A DNA stretch of 64,000 nt from Levilactobacillus acidifarinae DSM 19394 = JCM 15949. Lineage in GTDB: Bacteria > Bacillota > Bacilli > Lactobacillales > Lactobacillaceae. Positions 15,746 to 23,554 of this stretch are shown piece after piece. Under the pieces are notes generated by a model. The model worked only from the letters and a program-made list of their open reading frames with translations, did no database searches and had not been told where the DNA came from. The DNA is taken from NCBI RefSeq assembly GCF_001434835.1, contig NZ_AZDV01000005.1:124001-188000 (forward strand), written 5' to 3'. The translations under genes and the position numbers were made by a program. Position 1 is the first letter of the stretch. Every line of letters begins with the position of its first letter.

Positions 15746-16480
15746 ATGGATCTATCAGATAAAGTGATTGTGATTATGGGCGCTTCATCCGGAATGGGTG
15801 CGGCCACTAGCCGCTTACTCGCCCAAGATGGCGCCAAATTAGTTTTAGCCGCCCGGCGACTCGACCGGTTACAAGCCATTCAGGCTGAATTTCCGGATGC
15901 TCCGATTTCAATCTTCCAAGCTGATGTTGCTGACTACGGCCAAGTGAAGCACGTCATCGACGAGACCATTAAGCAATATGGTCGCATCGATGTGCTGGAT
16001 AATAACGCCGGCATCATGCCAGGGTCACCTCTAGTCGAAGGTCAGCGCGCCGACTGGCAGGCCATGATTGACGTCAACATTGAAGGCGTCCTTAACGGCA
16101 TCGCCGCCGCGCTGCCATACATGGTCAAGCAAAAGAGTGGTCATGTGATTGCAACGGCCTCGGTGGGGGCTCACACGGTCTTTCCTAACTACGCCGTTTA
16201 TTCCGGTACTAAGTACGCCGTTCGGGCCATCATGGATGGTTTACGAATGGAACAGGCGCAAAATAATATCAAGACCACCATCGTTTCGCCCGGCGCTACG
16301 GAGACGGAACTGATCAAATATGATAGTGAAGCCGCGGCTCAGCAGGCTCACGAAGCAGCCCAAGCTTTTGGCACCTTACAGCCAGAGCAAATTGCGCAGT
16401 CCGTTGAATTTGCGATTGGGACTAAAGCGAACATGTCCGTGAGCGAGATTCTCGTTCGACCAACGAAACAAGCCGATTAA
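15746..16480 (+). CDS. Short-chain dehydrogenase/reductase (paralogue 1)
   Basis: A 244-residue SDR with MGASSGMGAA near residues 10-19, NNAG near residue 85 and catalytic YSGTK around residue 153. GGAGG lies at 15733-15737, so ATG 15746 is the start. It is very similar along its length to the next gene, with which it forms an operon, and so looks like a local duplication. One difference is VLDNNAG here versus VLYNNAG next door. Confidence 0.9.
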   Translation: MDLSDKVIVIMGASSGMGAATSRLLAQDGAKLVLAARRLDRLQAIQAEFPDAPISIFQADVADYGQVKHVIDETIKQYGRIDVLDNNAGIMPGSPLVEGQRADWQAMIDVNIEGVLNGIAAALPYMVKQKSGHVIATASVGAHTVFPNYAVYSGTKYAVRAIMDGLRMEQAQNNIKTTIVSPGATETELIKYDSEAAAQQAHEAAQAFGTLQPEQIAQSVEFAIGTKANMSVSEILVRPTKQAD

Positions 16481-16515
16481 AACCAAAACTAGCCACAGAA
16501 TAGAGGGTAATTAAA

Positions 16516-17253
16516 ATGGATCTATCAAATAAAGTTGTTGTCATCATGGGTGCCTCGTCCGGTATTGGGGCGGCCACCAGTCGGTTGCTGGCCCAAGATG
16601 GCGCCAAGCTAGCGCTAGCCGCGCGGCGTGTCGACCGGTTAGACCAGATTAAAGATGAGTTCCCGAATGCCGATATCTTGACCGTTAAGGCCGATGTCAC
16701 CAAGTTTGCGGAGGTTCAAGCCGTGATTGACCAAACAATCGCGCACTTCGGACGAATTGACGTGCTCTACAACAATGCCGGAATCATGCCGACCGCACCA
16801 CTCGTGGAAGGTCGTCGAGATGAATGGCACAGCATGCTCCAAATCAATATCATGGGTGTTTTGAACGGAATTGCGGCGACGCTTCCTTACATGGCAAAGC
16901 GTCAGCAGGGTCATATCATTACTACGGATTCCGTAGCGGGGCACGTGGGGGCTCCCGATGGGGCTGTTTATGCCGGGACCAAATTCGCCGTTCGGGCCAT
17001 CATGGATGGCTTACGGAAAGAACAGGCCCAGAACAACATCAAGACCACCATCGTTTCACCAGGATCAACCGGGACGGAACTCTTCAACTCGATCAACGAT
17101 GAGGCGCAAAAGAAGTTCGCCCAGGACTTCTGGGAAAATGCGCATGGCCTGGAACCAGAACAGGTTGCCTCAGCAGTCGAATTTGCGATTGGTACCAAAG
17201 AAAACATGTCCGTAAGTGAAATGATTATTCGGCCAACTTTGCAATCGTTATAA
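16516..17253 (+). CDS. Short-chain dehydrogenase/reductase (paralogue 2)
   Basis: A 245-residue SDR: MGASSGIGAATSRLLAQDGA at the cofactor site, NNAG, and YAGTK as catalytic Tyr/Lys. The first 30 residues are almost the same as in the upstream SDR, 35 bp away. A decayed third copy of the C-terminal part lies at 43746-43862. Members of this group reduce small aldehydes or ketones with NADPH; the substrate is not readable. Confidence 0.9.
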   Translation: MDLSNKVVVIMGASSGIGAATSRLLAQDGAKLALAARRVDRLDQIKDEFPNADILTVKADVTKFAEVQAVIDQTIAHFGRIDVLYNNAGIMPTAPLVEGRRDEWHSMLQINIMGVLNGIAATLPYMAKRQQGHIITTDSVAGHVGAPDGAVYAGTKFAVRAIMDGLRKEQAQNNIKTTIVSPGSTGTELFNSINDEAQKKFAQDFWENAHGLEPEQVASAVEFAIGTKENMSVSEMIIRPTLQSL

Positions 17254-17274
17254 GGGCTTAAGGAGGTTTTAGAA

Positions 17275-17754
17275 ATGAAAAAAACAATAGTTGTGTACTA
17301 TTCATTAACCGGCGTGGTTGATCGCATGGCTCATGAGGTTGCTGCTAAGTTAGGAGCTGATCTGTACCGTATGACGCCTAGTACAACCTACAATCAGAAT
17401 ATGTGGAAGGCCTGGGATCAGGCACAAGCCGAGACAGCTGCCGATAATTTGCCAACGCTGACGGGTCAGTTACCCGATCTCTCGGCCTATGACCAGGTCA
17501 TTTTGGGTGGTCCGGTTTGGGGATACACTCTTTCCAATCCGATGCGCGTTTATCTGCAACAGACTGATTTTAAAGGTAAAAACGTGGCAGCTTTTTGGAC
17601 CTACTATGACCACGATGAAAAATATGAAAAGACGTTGACTGACAATTTAGCGAACGCTAAGTATGTTGGCGGATTAGAACTGACGATGTCTTTAATGGGC
17701 AATCAAAACGCCTTAGAAACGGCGATTACCCAGTGGACTAACAATTTGAACTAA
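17275..17754 (+). CDS. Flavodoxin
   Basis: A 159-residue flavodoxin-like protein. The N-terminal FMN phosphate loop is VYYSLTGVVDRMA (residues 7-19), and GGPVWGYTLSNPMR is the second FMN-binding loop. Flavodoxins carry electrons or reduce quinones. It starts 21 bp after the second SDR with AGGAGG, so it is the last gene of that operon. Confidence 0.88.
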   Translation: MKKTIVVYYSLTGVVDRMAHEVAAKLGADLYRMTPSTTYNQNMWKAWDQAQAETAADNLPTLTGQLPDLSAYDQVILGGPVWGYTLSNPMRVYLQQTDFKGKNVAAFWTYYDHDEKYEKTLTDNLANAKYVGGLELTMSLMGNQNALETAITQWTNNLN

Positions 17755-17799
17755 ACCCTGGCAAGGGGAATAAACCATCGCTTTCGGTCATTGATAGTC

Positions 17800-17821
17800 A
17801 TGCGTTATAACTATTTTACAT
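17800..17821. promoter_or_regulatory. Probable LysR box, copy 2
   Basis: ATGCGTTATAAC then TATTTTACAT, matching 15637-15658. It lies 88 bp before the hydrolase start. Confidence 0.55.
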
Positions 17822-17908
17822 CCTTTTCGAATGTGAGTAGACTGACCTTGTTAGACCGAATCTTCAAAAAATATTTACCAGTTAATTGGCTAAAGGAGCG
17901 AATAACCA

Positions 17909-18832
17909 ATGGAAAAGAAATCAGTAACTTTTAAGAACTTAGACTGGGACGTTGCGGCGGACCTTTACTTCCCGGATGATTTTGATGCGACTAAGAAGTA
18001 TCCGGCAATCGTGAGTGCTCATCCAATTGGGAGCTGTAAGGAACAGACCTCAGGAAACGTATATGGTCAGGCCCTGGCACAAGCTGGTTTCTTAGTTCTG
18101 GCGTTTGACGCGTCCTTCCAGGGCGAGAGTGGCGGGTCGTTGCGTCATCTGGAAAACCCAGGAATGCGGACTGAGGACTTCAGCTGTGCCGTTGATTACT
18201 TGGTTACTTTGGATTACGTGGACGAAGACAAAATCGGCGTTTTGGGAATCTGTGGTGGCGGGTGCTACACTATCGATGCCGCTAAGATGGAACGTCGGTT
18301 TAAAGCGGTTGGAACCGTGACAGCAGCTTCTATCGGGCGGTTGTGGCGTGAAGGTGACTTCAAGCCGGTTCAATTACTTGAAGATATGGCTAAGCAACGA
18401 ACTGCTGAAGCGCGTGGCGCCAAGGTGCGGGTCGATTCAGCCATCTTCGATACGGTCGACGAAGCCCAAAAGGCTGGTATCACCGATATTGATCCGCTAG
18501 AAGCGATTGACTACTATCGGACGCCCCGGGGTCAAAAGCCAAACGGGACAAATTTATCGGTTTATTCTCGGACACCAGCCTTGGTTAACTACGATCCTTA
18601 TAACCTAATTGAAACACTGTTGACGCAGCCCTTAATGGTTATTGTGGGCGATAAGCCAGGGTCGTTTGGTGCCTATCGTGACGGTTTTGATATCGTCCGC
18701 CGGGCTGGATCCAAGGAAAAGGAATTGGTTGTATTGAAGGGCTGGTCTCACTACGACCTGTATGATAAGCCAGAACCAACTAAAATGGCCCTGGATAAGT
18801 TAATTCCGTTCTACAAGAAGTATTTAGGCTAA
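17909..18832 (+). CDS. Alpha/beta hydrolase with cysteine at the nucleophile position (dienelactone hydrolase-like)
   Basis: A 307-residue cytoplasmic alpha/beta hydrolase. The nucleophile elbow reads GICGGG, with Cys in the position usually held by Ser, as in dienelactone hydrolases and YcjY-type proteins. HPIGSCKEQ is the likely oxyanion-hole region and GWSHYDLYD carries the catalytic His near the C-terminus. RBS AAGGAG precedes ATG 17909. A LysR-type box 88 bp upstream is shared with the lysR/SDR gap. The substrate is unknown. Confidence 0.85.
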   Translation: MEKKSVTFKNLDWDVAADLYFPDDFDATKKYPAIVSAHPIGSCKEQTSGNVYGQALAQAGFLVLAFDASFQGESGGSLRHLENPGMRTEDFSCAVDYLVTLDYVDEDKIGVLGICGGGCYTIDAAKMERRFKAVGTVTAASIGRLWREGDFKPVQLLEDMAKQRTAEARGAKVRVDSAIFDTVDEAQKAGITDIDPLEAIDYYRTPRGQKPNGTNLSVYSRTPALVNYDPYNLIETLLTQPLMVIVGDKPGSFGAYRDGFDIVRRAGSKEKELVVLKGWSHYDLYDKPEPTKMALDKLIPFYKKYLG

Positions 18833-18870
18833 ATAGTAAAAATAGCACTTTGTATTGATTAGACATGACG

Positions 18871-18912
18871 AAAGGAGCCTCTCAGTTGTATGATGACTGA
18901 GAGGCCCCTTTC
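18871..18912 (+). terminator. Terminator left of site E
   Basis: AAAGGAGCCTCTCAGT pairs with ACTGAGAGGCCCCTTT (one mismatch) and ends in CTTTCT. Confidence 0.8.
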
Positions 18913-18937
18913 TGTATACTGCTGGGGAGAGTGATAC

Positions 18938-18963
18938 GGGAGTCCGTATCACAAGTGATGCGG
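18938..18963. repeat. SCC-like attachment site E
   Basis: GGGAGTCCGTATCACAAG then TGATGCGG, followed by TTTTT just as at SCC ends. Preceded by CTGGGGAGAGTGATAC, so GATACGG/CCGTATC forms an inverted repeat. Confidence 0.8.
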
Positions 18964-18997
18964 TTTTTCAGGCAGAAACCGCTAGGTAGAGTGTTAC

Positions 18998-19023
18998 GGG
19001 AGTCCGAATCATACGTGATGTGA
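18998..19023. repeat. SCC-like attachment site F
   Basis: GGGAGTCCGAATCATACG then TGATGTGA, only 60 bp from site E and preceded by AACCGCTAGGTAGAGTGTTAC. The E-F interval (18964-19023) is a mini-cassette or the scar of a deletion between att sites. Confidence 0.75.
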
Positions 19024-19154
19024 ACTCCCATATTTTTATGCAATATGTAATAAGAATTATTATAAAAGGTTTTCATTAATCAACACACGTTAAAAAAATT
19101 ATTGGGTTTCAAGGTAATCATATAGTTAAATGTTAGTGAACGGGAGGTTGTTGT

Positions 19155-19853
19155 ATGAAGCGATTTTGGGTGATTCCCATGGTTGTTTTAGGATCCAGTA
19201 TGATATTGCTTTTTTTAGGAGCAAGGCTCGATTTGATAAGTATTAATTCGGAGGTGCGAATATCTGATTTATTAACCTTTATAAGTATATTTATCGCTTT
19301 TTCTTCACTAGCTCTGACAAACGACATTGCTCAAAAAAATTTTAGGAATGTAAAATATCAGATGGAATACACTAGCAAACAATTAAAGATTACTGAAGAA
19401 CAACTTAGAGAAAGCCAATCTGAAAAAATAAGATTGCAGGCTTCTCAGGTGGCTGCATGGTTTGAGAATATTCAAATTCCGGGTCATGCAGAAGCTATAG
19501 GAATAAATGGTGGAATACTTGGAACTGTAGTTTTGCAAAATTCGTCTACTATACCAGTTTATGATTTCTACATATTGCCTACGAATAATCAAGCGTCAGA
19601 TGATTTTGGGAAAATACAGTTATTTTCTGAATATGTAAAGTATATTGATACGCTTAAGCCAGGGACTACGAAAGTAAACGTTGAAACTGGGGGATCATCA
19701 ATGGGTGGTGTTAGGCCTAGCATCGCAATCGTATTTAAAGATGCTGATTCGAGGTATTGGTTTCGAGGGCCACATGGAAAGCTTAAGTTAATAGACAGAA
19801 AATATATGTATCAAGTATTCGAAAAGGATGGTATTAAGATGCCTATTGTGTAA
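19155..19853 (+). CDS. Unknown membrane-anchored protein
   Basis: A 232-residue protein not recognised by family. Residues 4-24 and about 37-58 are hydrophobic helices with a short loop between, followed by a charged coiled coil (KYQMEYTSKQLKITEEQLRE, residues 70-90) and a 130-residue soluble domain that looks beta-rich. The arrangement resembles bacterial sensor or effector proteins with two membrane spans and a cytoplasmic domain. GGGAGG precedes ATG 19155. It is the first gene of cassette 5; the next gene lies 140 bp away. Confidence 0.65.
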   Translation: MKRFWVIPMVVLGSSMILLFLGARLDLISINSEVRISDLLTFISIFIAFSSLALTNDIAQKNFRNVKYQMEYTSKQLKITEEQLRESQSEKIRLQASQVAAWFENIQIPGHAEAIGINGGILGTVVLQNSSTIPVYDFYILPTNNQASDDFGKIQLFSEYVKYIDTLKPGTTKVNVETGGSSMGGVRPSIAIVFKDADSRYWFRGPHGKLKLIDRKYMYQVFEKDGIKMPIV

Positions 19854-19993
19854 ATGGCGCATTAGTTAAAATTATTATATTAGTTTATGGCTAGGACAAT
19901 GGTATTTTTAGAGTGTATGCCTATGTAAATAAAATTATATGGATATACATTCTTTTTTGTTGAGTATATGCTTTTTGTTGAGGTGATCAGGTT

Positions 19994-20743
19994 ATGGAGC
20001 GATTTATTATAAACAATAAATTAGCAGGTATCATGAAGGATGATGGGTGGAGCGTTACAGATCTTAGTAAAAGAACGAACCTAAAGCGGCAAACTATCAT
20101 TAATATTAGAGATGATGTTCATTATAATGTATCTTTAACTAAAGCATATGCCATATCAAAAGCTCTGAACAAATCCATACAGGATATTTTTCCAATAGGA
20201 AGAAATTCAAAATTATATAAAATTGGGTTTACAGATAATAATATTCAAATTCTAGAGAAATATGTTAGCGTATTTGGTCTTAGTTTAAAGTACCAAGTAT
20301 ATTCGAATAAGCATAAAGTAAATGTTACTTCAAAATATGAAGGATTAAGGAGGGTGAGATTCTCGGGAAATTTTTTAATAAACTTGAATAGTGTACCGAA
20401 ACTAGAATTAATTGATTTTGATGTTTTCACGAGAGATGAAAAAATACCTGAATCGGAACAGAGATCATTTTTTCGGAAAATGCTAAATGCAATGGTTCTA
20501 TTTGCTAAAGATATCGGGCTAAAAGAAGTAAAAATTAGATTATTAGCGCATGATATTGAATTGAATAAGGCACAAATACCATTTAAAGAATTGGTATCAA
20601 TAGCTGGAGTAGATGATGAGATTAACTCTTACTTACTTTCTGCTTATAGGGATGCGTACGCACAAGGATTTAGGCTATCATACTTTGAAACTGTACATCG
20701 TAATAAATGGTACGACTTGTGGATGACCAAACGAATTGTTTGA
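19994..20743 (+). CDS. HTH (XRE-like) protein with unknown C-terminal domain
   Basis: A 249-residue protein. Residues 10-66 form an XRE-type helix-turn-helix (WSVTDLSKRTNLKRQTIINI, then AYAISKALNKSIQDIF). The remaining 180 residues are not recognised; the end (AYRDAYAQGFRLSYFETVHR, then WYDLWMTKRI) is loosely reminiscent of the last strands of a GNAT fold, which is a weak resemblance only. GAGGTGATCAGG lies before ATG 19994. It lies upstream of the TIR-like gene and may regulate it. Confidence 0.65.
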   Translation: MERFIINNKLAGIMKDDGWSVTDLSKRTNLKRQTIINIRDDVHYNVSLTKAYAISKALNKSIQDIFPIGRNSKLYKIGFTDNNIQILEKYVSVFGLSLKYQVYSNKHKVNVTSKYEGLRRVRFSGNFLINLNSVPKLELIDFDVFTRDEKIPESEQRSFFRKMLNAMVLFAKDIGLKEVKIRLLAHDIELNKAQIPFKELVSIAGVDDEINSYLLSAYRDAYAQGFRLSYFETVHRNKWYDLWMTKRIV

Positions 20744-20760
20744 AGATTGATGATTTTTTA

Positions 20761-20955
20761 ATGAGATTTTTTCGTAGCATAAGCTATGCGAGTTTCTATT
20801 GTGTAGGTGGTATAACGGATTTAACATTCAGATTTATTTTTGAAAAAACGTTCTTGAATGAAACGGACATTGCTAATTACTCTAATATAGGTAAAGAGTA
20901 TTTTTATGTTGTATCGATTTTCAAGATTAAGTCTAGAGATGCAGGGGTAATTTAA
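20761..20955 (+). CDS. Short unknown reading frame before the TIR-like gene
   Basis: A 64-residue frame (longer, from 20707, if it starts inside the HTH gene). Its TAA overlaps the ATG of the TIR-like gene as TAATG, the usual sign of translational coupling, which is the main reason to list it. No clear RBS and no recognised domain. It could also be a frameshifted extension of the HTH gene. Confidence 0.3.
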   Translation: MRFFRSISYASFYCVGGITDLTFRFIFEKTFLNETDIANYSNIGKEYFYVVSIFKIKSRDAGVI

Positions 20956-22067
20956 TGAAGTATACATTTTTTTATTCATGGCAAAATGATTTGCCTGGCA
21001 AGCAACATCGGTATTTTTTAGAAAAAGTAATTAATGTGGCAATAAAAAAATTGAAGGACAAAGATATAGTTTTTGACTTAGAAAAAGATACGAGAGGTAA
21101 TGTGGGTAGTCCAGATATTATTGATACTATATTACAAAAAATTAATAACTGTAGTATCTTTGTTTGCGATTTAAGTGCAGAGCATGTTCCGAATGCTAAT
21201 GTATTATTTGAATTAGGATACGCTGTGAATAGGCTGGGTTGGGATAGAATAATTTGTTTATTTGATCGGGAGATCATCTCTCCTGAAGAAATGCCATTTG
21301 ATATAAAAAAGAATCGATTGACTGCGTTTTCTCCAACCGATAGTGGGGAAATAAAGAGATTATCTAAAATTTTGGAAAATAATGCTGTATCCCTAGTAAA
21401 GGATGGCAAAATAAATGATCCTTTTCTTGAGGAGGAAAAAAGTTATATAGATAAGATTATTCTTGATGTACTATATAGTTTTTCTGAGATATTTTATGGG
21501 ACTAAGTCACTGAAAGAAATAAGTAAATTACTTGAATGCTCAACACTTCCAGAAGTAGAACAATCATTTCCAAGTTATTTGGCGTTAAATGATTATAGTT
21601 CTAATTTGGAGCTTGCCAGAGAGAAATTAAAAGAGTTTTCTGTTAGCTCATTGTTTCCATCTGAGTGGAGAAATACAATTATTTCCTTAATAAAATGGAT
21701 TCGGTCATATCAACTTTTTGTATCAGAGATACCACGAACAAACCCGTTTCCTTTTTTGATTGAAAATGAAATTCCTGGTATTAAAGTAGTATCTGGAAAA
21801 GAAATTAATCCCAACAATCCTGCTTTAAGCAAATTAGTTCTTCAGAAATTAGATAACGATAAGTATGAAGTAATTACATCTACTGAATATGCAGCGAGAG
21901 AAGCAGTTTTGTTATCCAAAAATATAAAAATAAAATCGGCAATGAAAGATGAATTTTGTGATTATGTAAAAGGTATTAAAGCAATTGCGAATCACTGGCT
22001 TTTAATAACGGGAGGCGAATTTTTGTTATCTCAGGATTTCTATGTTTTGGGAAGAAAAAATCATTGA
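20955..22067 (+). CDS. TIR-like domain protein, putative defence effector
   Basis: The first 120 residues show the pattern of bacterial TIR-like nucleotide-hydrolase domains: FFYSWQNDLPGKQHRYF at the start, LEKDTRGNVGSPDI, CSIFVCDLSAEH, and NVLFELGYAVNRLGWDRII, in which E86 takes the place of the usual catalytic Glu. The remaining 250 residues are a helical region of unknown function, probably sensing or regulatory. Such proteins in defence loci degrade NAD+ or respond to cyclic nucleotides; that role is inferred. It is the last gene of cassette 5. Confidence 0.65.
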   Translation: MKYTFFYSWQNDLPGKQHRYFLEKVINVAIKKLKDKDIVFDLEKDTRGNVGSPDIIDTILQKINNCSIFVCDLSAEHVPNANVLFELGYAVNRLGWDRIICLFDREIISPEEMPFDIKKNRLTAFSPTDSGEIKRLSKILENNAVSLVKDGKINDPFLEEEKSYIDKIILDVLYSFSEIFYGTKSLKEISKLLECSTLPEVEQSFPSYLALNDYSSNLELAREKLKEFSVSSLFPSEWRNTIISLIKWIRSYQLFVSEIPRTNPFPFLIENEIPGIKVVSGKEINPNNPALSKLVLQKLDNDKYEVITSTEYAAREAVLLSKNIKIKSAMKDEFCDYVKGIKAIANHWLLITGGEFLLSQDFYVLGRKNH

Positions 22068-22414
22068 AATTAAGTGGCTTATAATAAGCAATGTGGTCAG
22101 CTAGGTTACGGAGAATACTATCCCATAAGATGGTGATTTTATGAATGCGCAACAGTTGGGGTATGCTATATACGGCGCTTAGTGACTAAAAATTCAAGGT
22201 TGAGTCTATTATCTGAGAATAGTCAAGTTATTGCACATTTCTGGTACAACATTCTGCATAGGGGTACCTTTTACAAAAATATCAGCAATGAATAAATGAG
22301 TCTATCGGGATGACATTGGTGTTTTTAAGTTCAATGATTCCGTCTTTTTAGATTCCGTATATGATCGTATACGATAGAGTATATATAATCTGAAATTGCT
22401 ATACAGTGTGTTAC

Positions 22415-22440
22415 GGATCTCCGTATCACAAGTAATACGG
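22415..22440. repeat. SCC-like attachment site G (outermost)
   Basis: GGATCTCCGTATCACAAG then TAATACGG, preceded by GTGTGTTAC. The inverted repeat CCGTATCAC/GTAATACGG is nearly perfect. The 22068-22414 stretch before it holds no gene; a weaker look-alike at 22104-22133 was not counted. Confidence 0.7.
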
Positions 22441-22450
22441 TTTTAAAATC

Positions 22451-22489
22451 AATAAAGACCGTCCTAAATCTATGGGATGGTCTTTATTG
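22451..22489. terminator. Terminator beside site G
   Basis: AATAAAGACCGTCC pairs with GGGATGGTCTTTATT. It begins 11 bp right of the att core, as at sites B, C and D. Confidence 0.8.
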
Positions 22490-22544
22490 AATACAATGTG
22501 ATTTTTGAGTGGTCTTAATCGCCACCGATAACCGCCGTTGACAG

Positions 22545-23465
22545 TTATAGTATCTGGCCATTTTGCTGGATAATTTGCAGTAACCAGGCTTTATAGTGCG
22601 CGATAAACGCCGCGGGGGAGCACACCTGAAGACTAGTGCCGAACTCAGCGATGTAGCGGTAGCCGTATTCGTTGTCTGGAATGACGAAGGCCGTCTGGTA
22701 ATGGGTCTGGTCCACCTCAACTAGCGGTTCCGTGTCGATGCCCTCGATGAGCTTATCTCGCACGTCCTTTTTCACCAAGACGGTTAATTTAACCAGTTTG
22801 AAATCAGTTGGCACCGGTTGAACAGGTGAGGTCGTCGGCAACTCACGTTTGACAAACGTTGATTCTAAAATCGTTAGCGTCACAATTCTCGCTAATTTAA
22901 ACGTCCGGAAGGCGTCTCGCTCTAAACTATAGGCCAACAAATACCAGCTGGCGTTCCGGTAGACTAACTGATAGGGTTCGATTCGCCGAACGGTTTGGTG
23001 CCCTAAGCGATCGACATAGGTAATCCGCGCTAAAGTCGATTGCTGAATGGCCGCCAGAAGTGTTTTTCTGAGGGCTGCTAATTGCTGACGTCCAGTGGTT
23101 GGCGCATCGCTCACGCTAAAATTAGCCGGGTCGTGAGCCTGAGGCAAAAGTGCCCGAATCTTATCCAGGGTCATTCGCGTTTGATCATCTAGCGTCCAGT
23201 CGTTGAGCTTGGCTAGGGCGATAAGGATGTTTTGTAAGTCGGTCACGGTGAGGAGGCGCTTATCGAACTTGTAAGTGGCCATAATCCCAAAGCCACCATT
23301 GATTCCCCGGACGGCGTAGATGGGAATCCGCGCTAAATTGAGGGTATTCATGTCCCTTAAAATGGTGCGCTTGCTGACGTTGAACCGATGAGCCAGGGTG
23401 GTTGCCGACATCGTTTCGTTTTCCAGCAACAGCATGACGATCGCAATTAACCGTTCAATTTTCAT
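22545..23465 (-). CDS. WYL-domain (YafY-like) transcriptional regulator
   Basis: A 306-residue regulator with an HTH_11 domain at the N-terminus (MSATTLAHRFNVSKRTILRDM) and a WYL domain in the middle (ITYVDRLGHQTVRRIEPYQLVYRNASWYLLAY), then a WCX-like end. WYL domains sense small molecules or nucleic acid ligands. ATG 23465 has ACGGAGTG upstream, so it is preferred over longer starts. It is divergent from the SnoaL-like gene at 23555 and probably regulates it. Confidence 0.9.
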   Translation of the reverse strand: MKIERLIAIVMLLLENETMSATTLAHRFNVSKRTILRDMNTLNLARIPIYAVRGINGGFGIMATYKFDKRLLTVTDLQNILIALAKLNDWTLDDQTRMTLDKIRALLPQAHDPANFSVSDAPTTGRQQLAALRKTLLAAIQQSTLARITYVDRLGHQTVRRIEPYQLVYRNASWYLLAYSLERDAFRTFKLARIVTLTILESTFVKRELPTTSPVQPVPTDFKLVKLTVLVKKDVRDKLIEGIDTEPLVEVDQTHYQTAFVIPDNEYGYRYIAEFGTSLQVCSPAAFIAHYKAWLLQIIQQNGQIL

Positions 23466-23554
23466 GAGATCACTCCGTTTTTTAAATAGGTGACAAACAG
23501 ATGTCATCTATGACCAACTATACTCTCTTTAATTAATGAAAAGAGGTACGTAGC

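Larger units (their letters stand above)
14085..18963. mobile_element. SCC-like cassette 4 (between sites D and E)
   Basis: Bounded by sites D and E. It holds a TMEM175-like/LysR operon and divergent SDR, flavodoxin and alpha/beta hydrolase genes sharing a probable LysR box. Confidence 0.5.
19024..22440. mobile_element. SCC-like cassette 5, AT-rich (between sites F and G)
   Basis: Bounded by sites F and G. It is visibly more AT-rich than its neighbours and carries a two-helix membrane protein, an HTH protein, a short unknown frame and a TIR-like protein. This composition suggests a transferred defence-type module. Confidence 0.55.

Noticed and set aside
22104-22133. Possible further att copy
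   Set aside because: GGTTACGGAG and CCCATAAGATGG resemble parts of the att block, but the spacing and core are too different to count.
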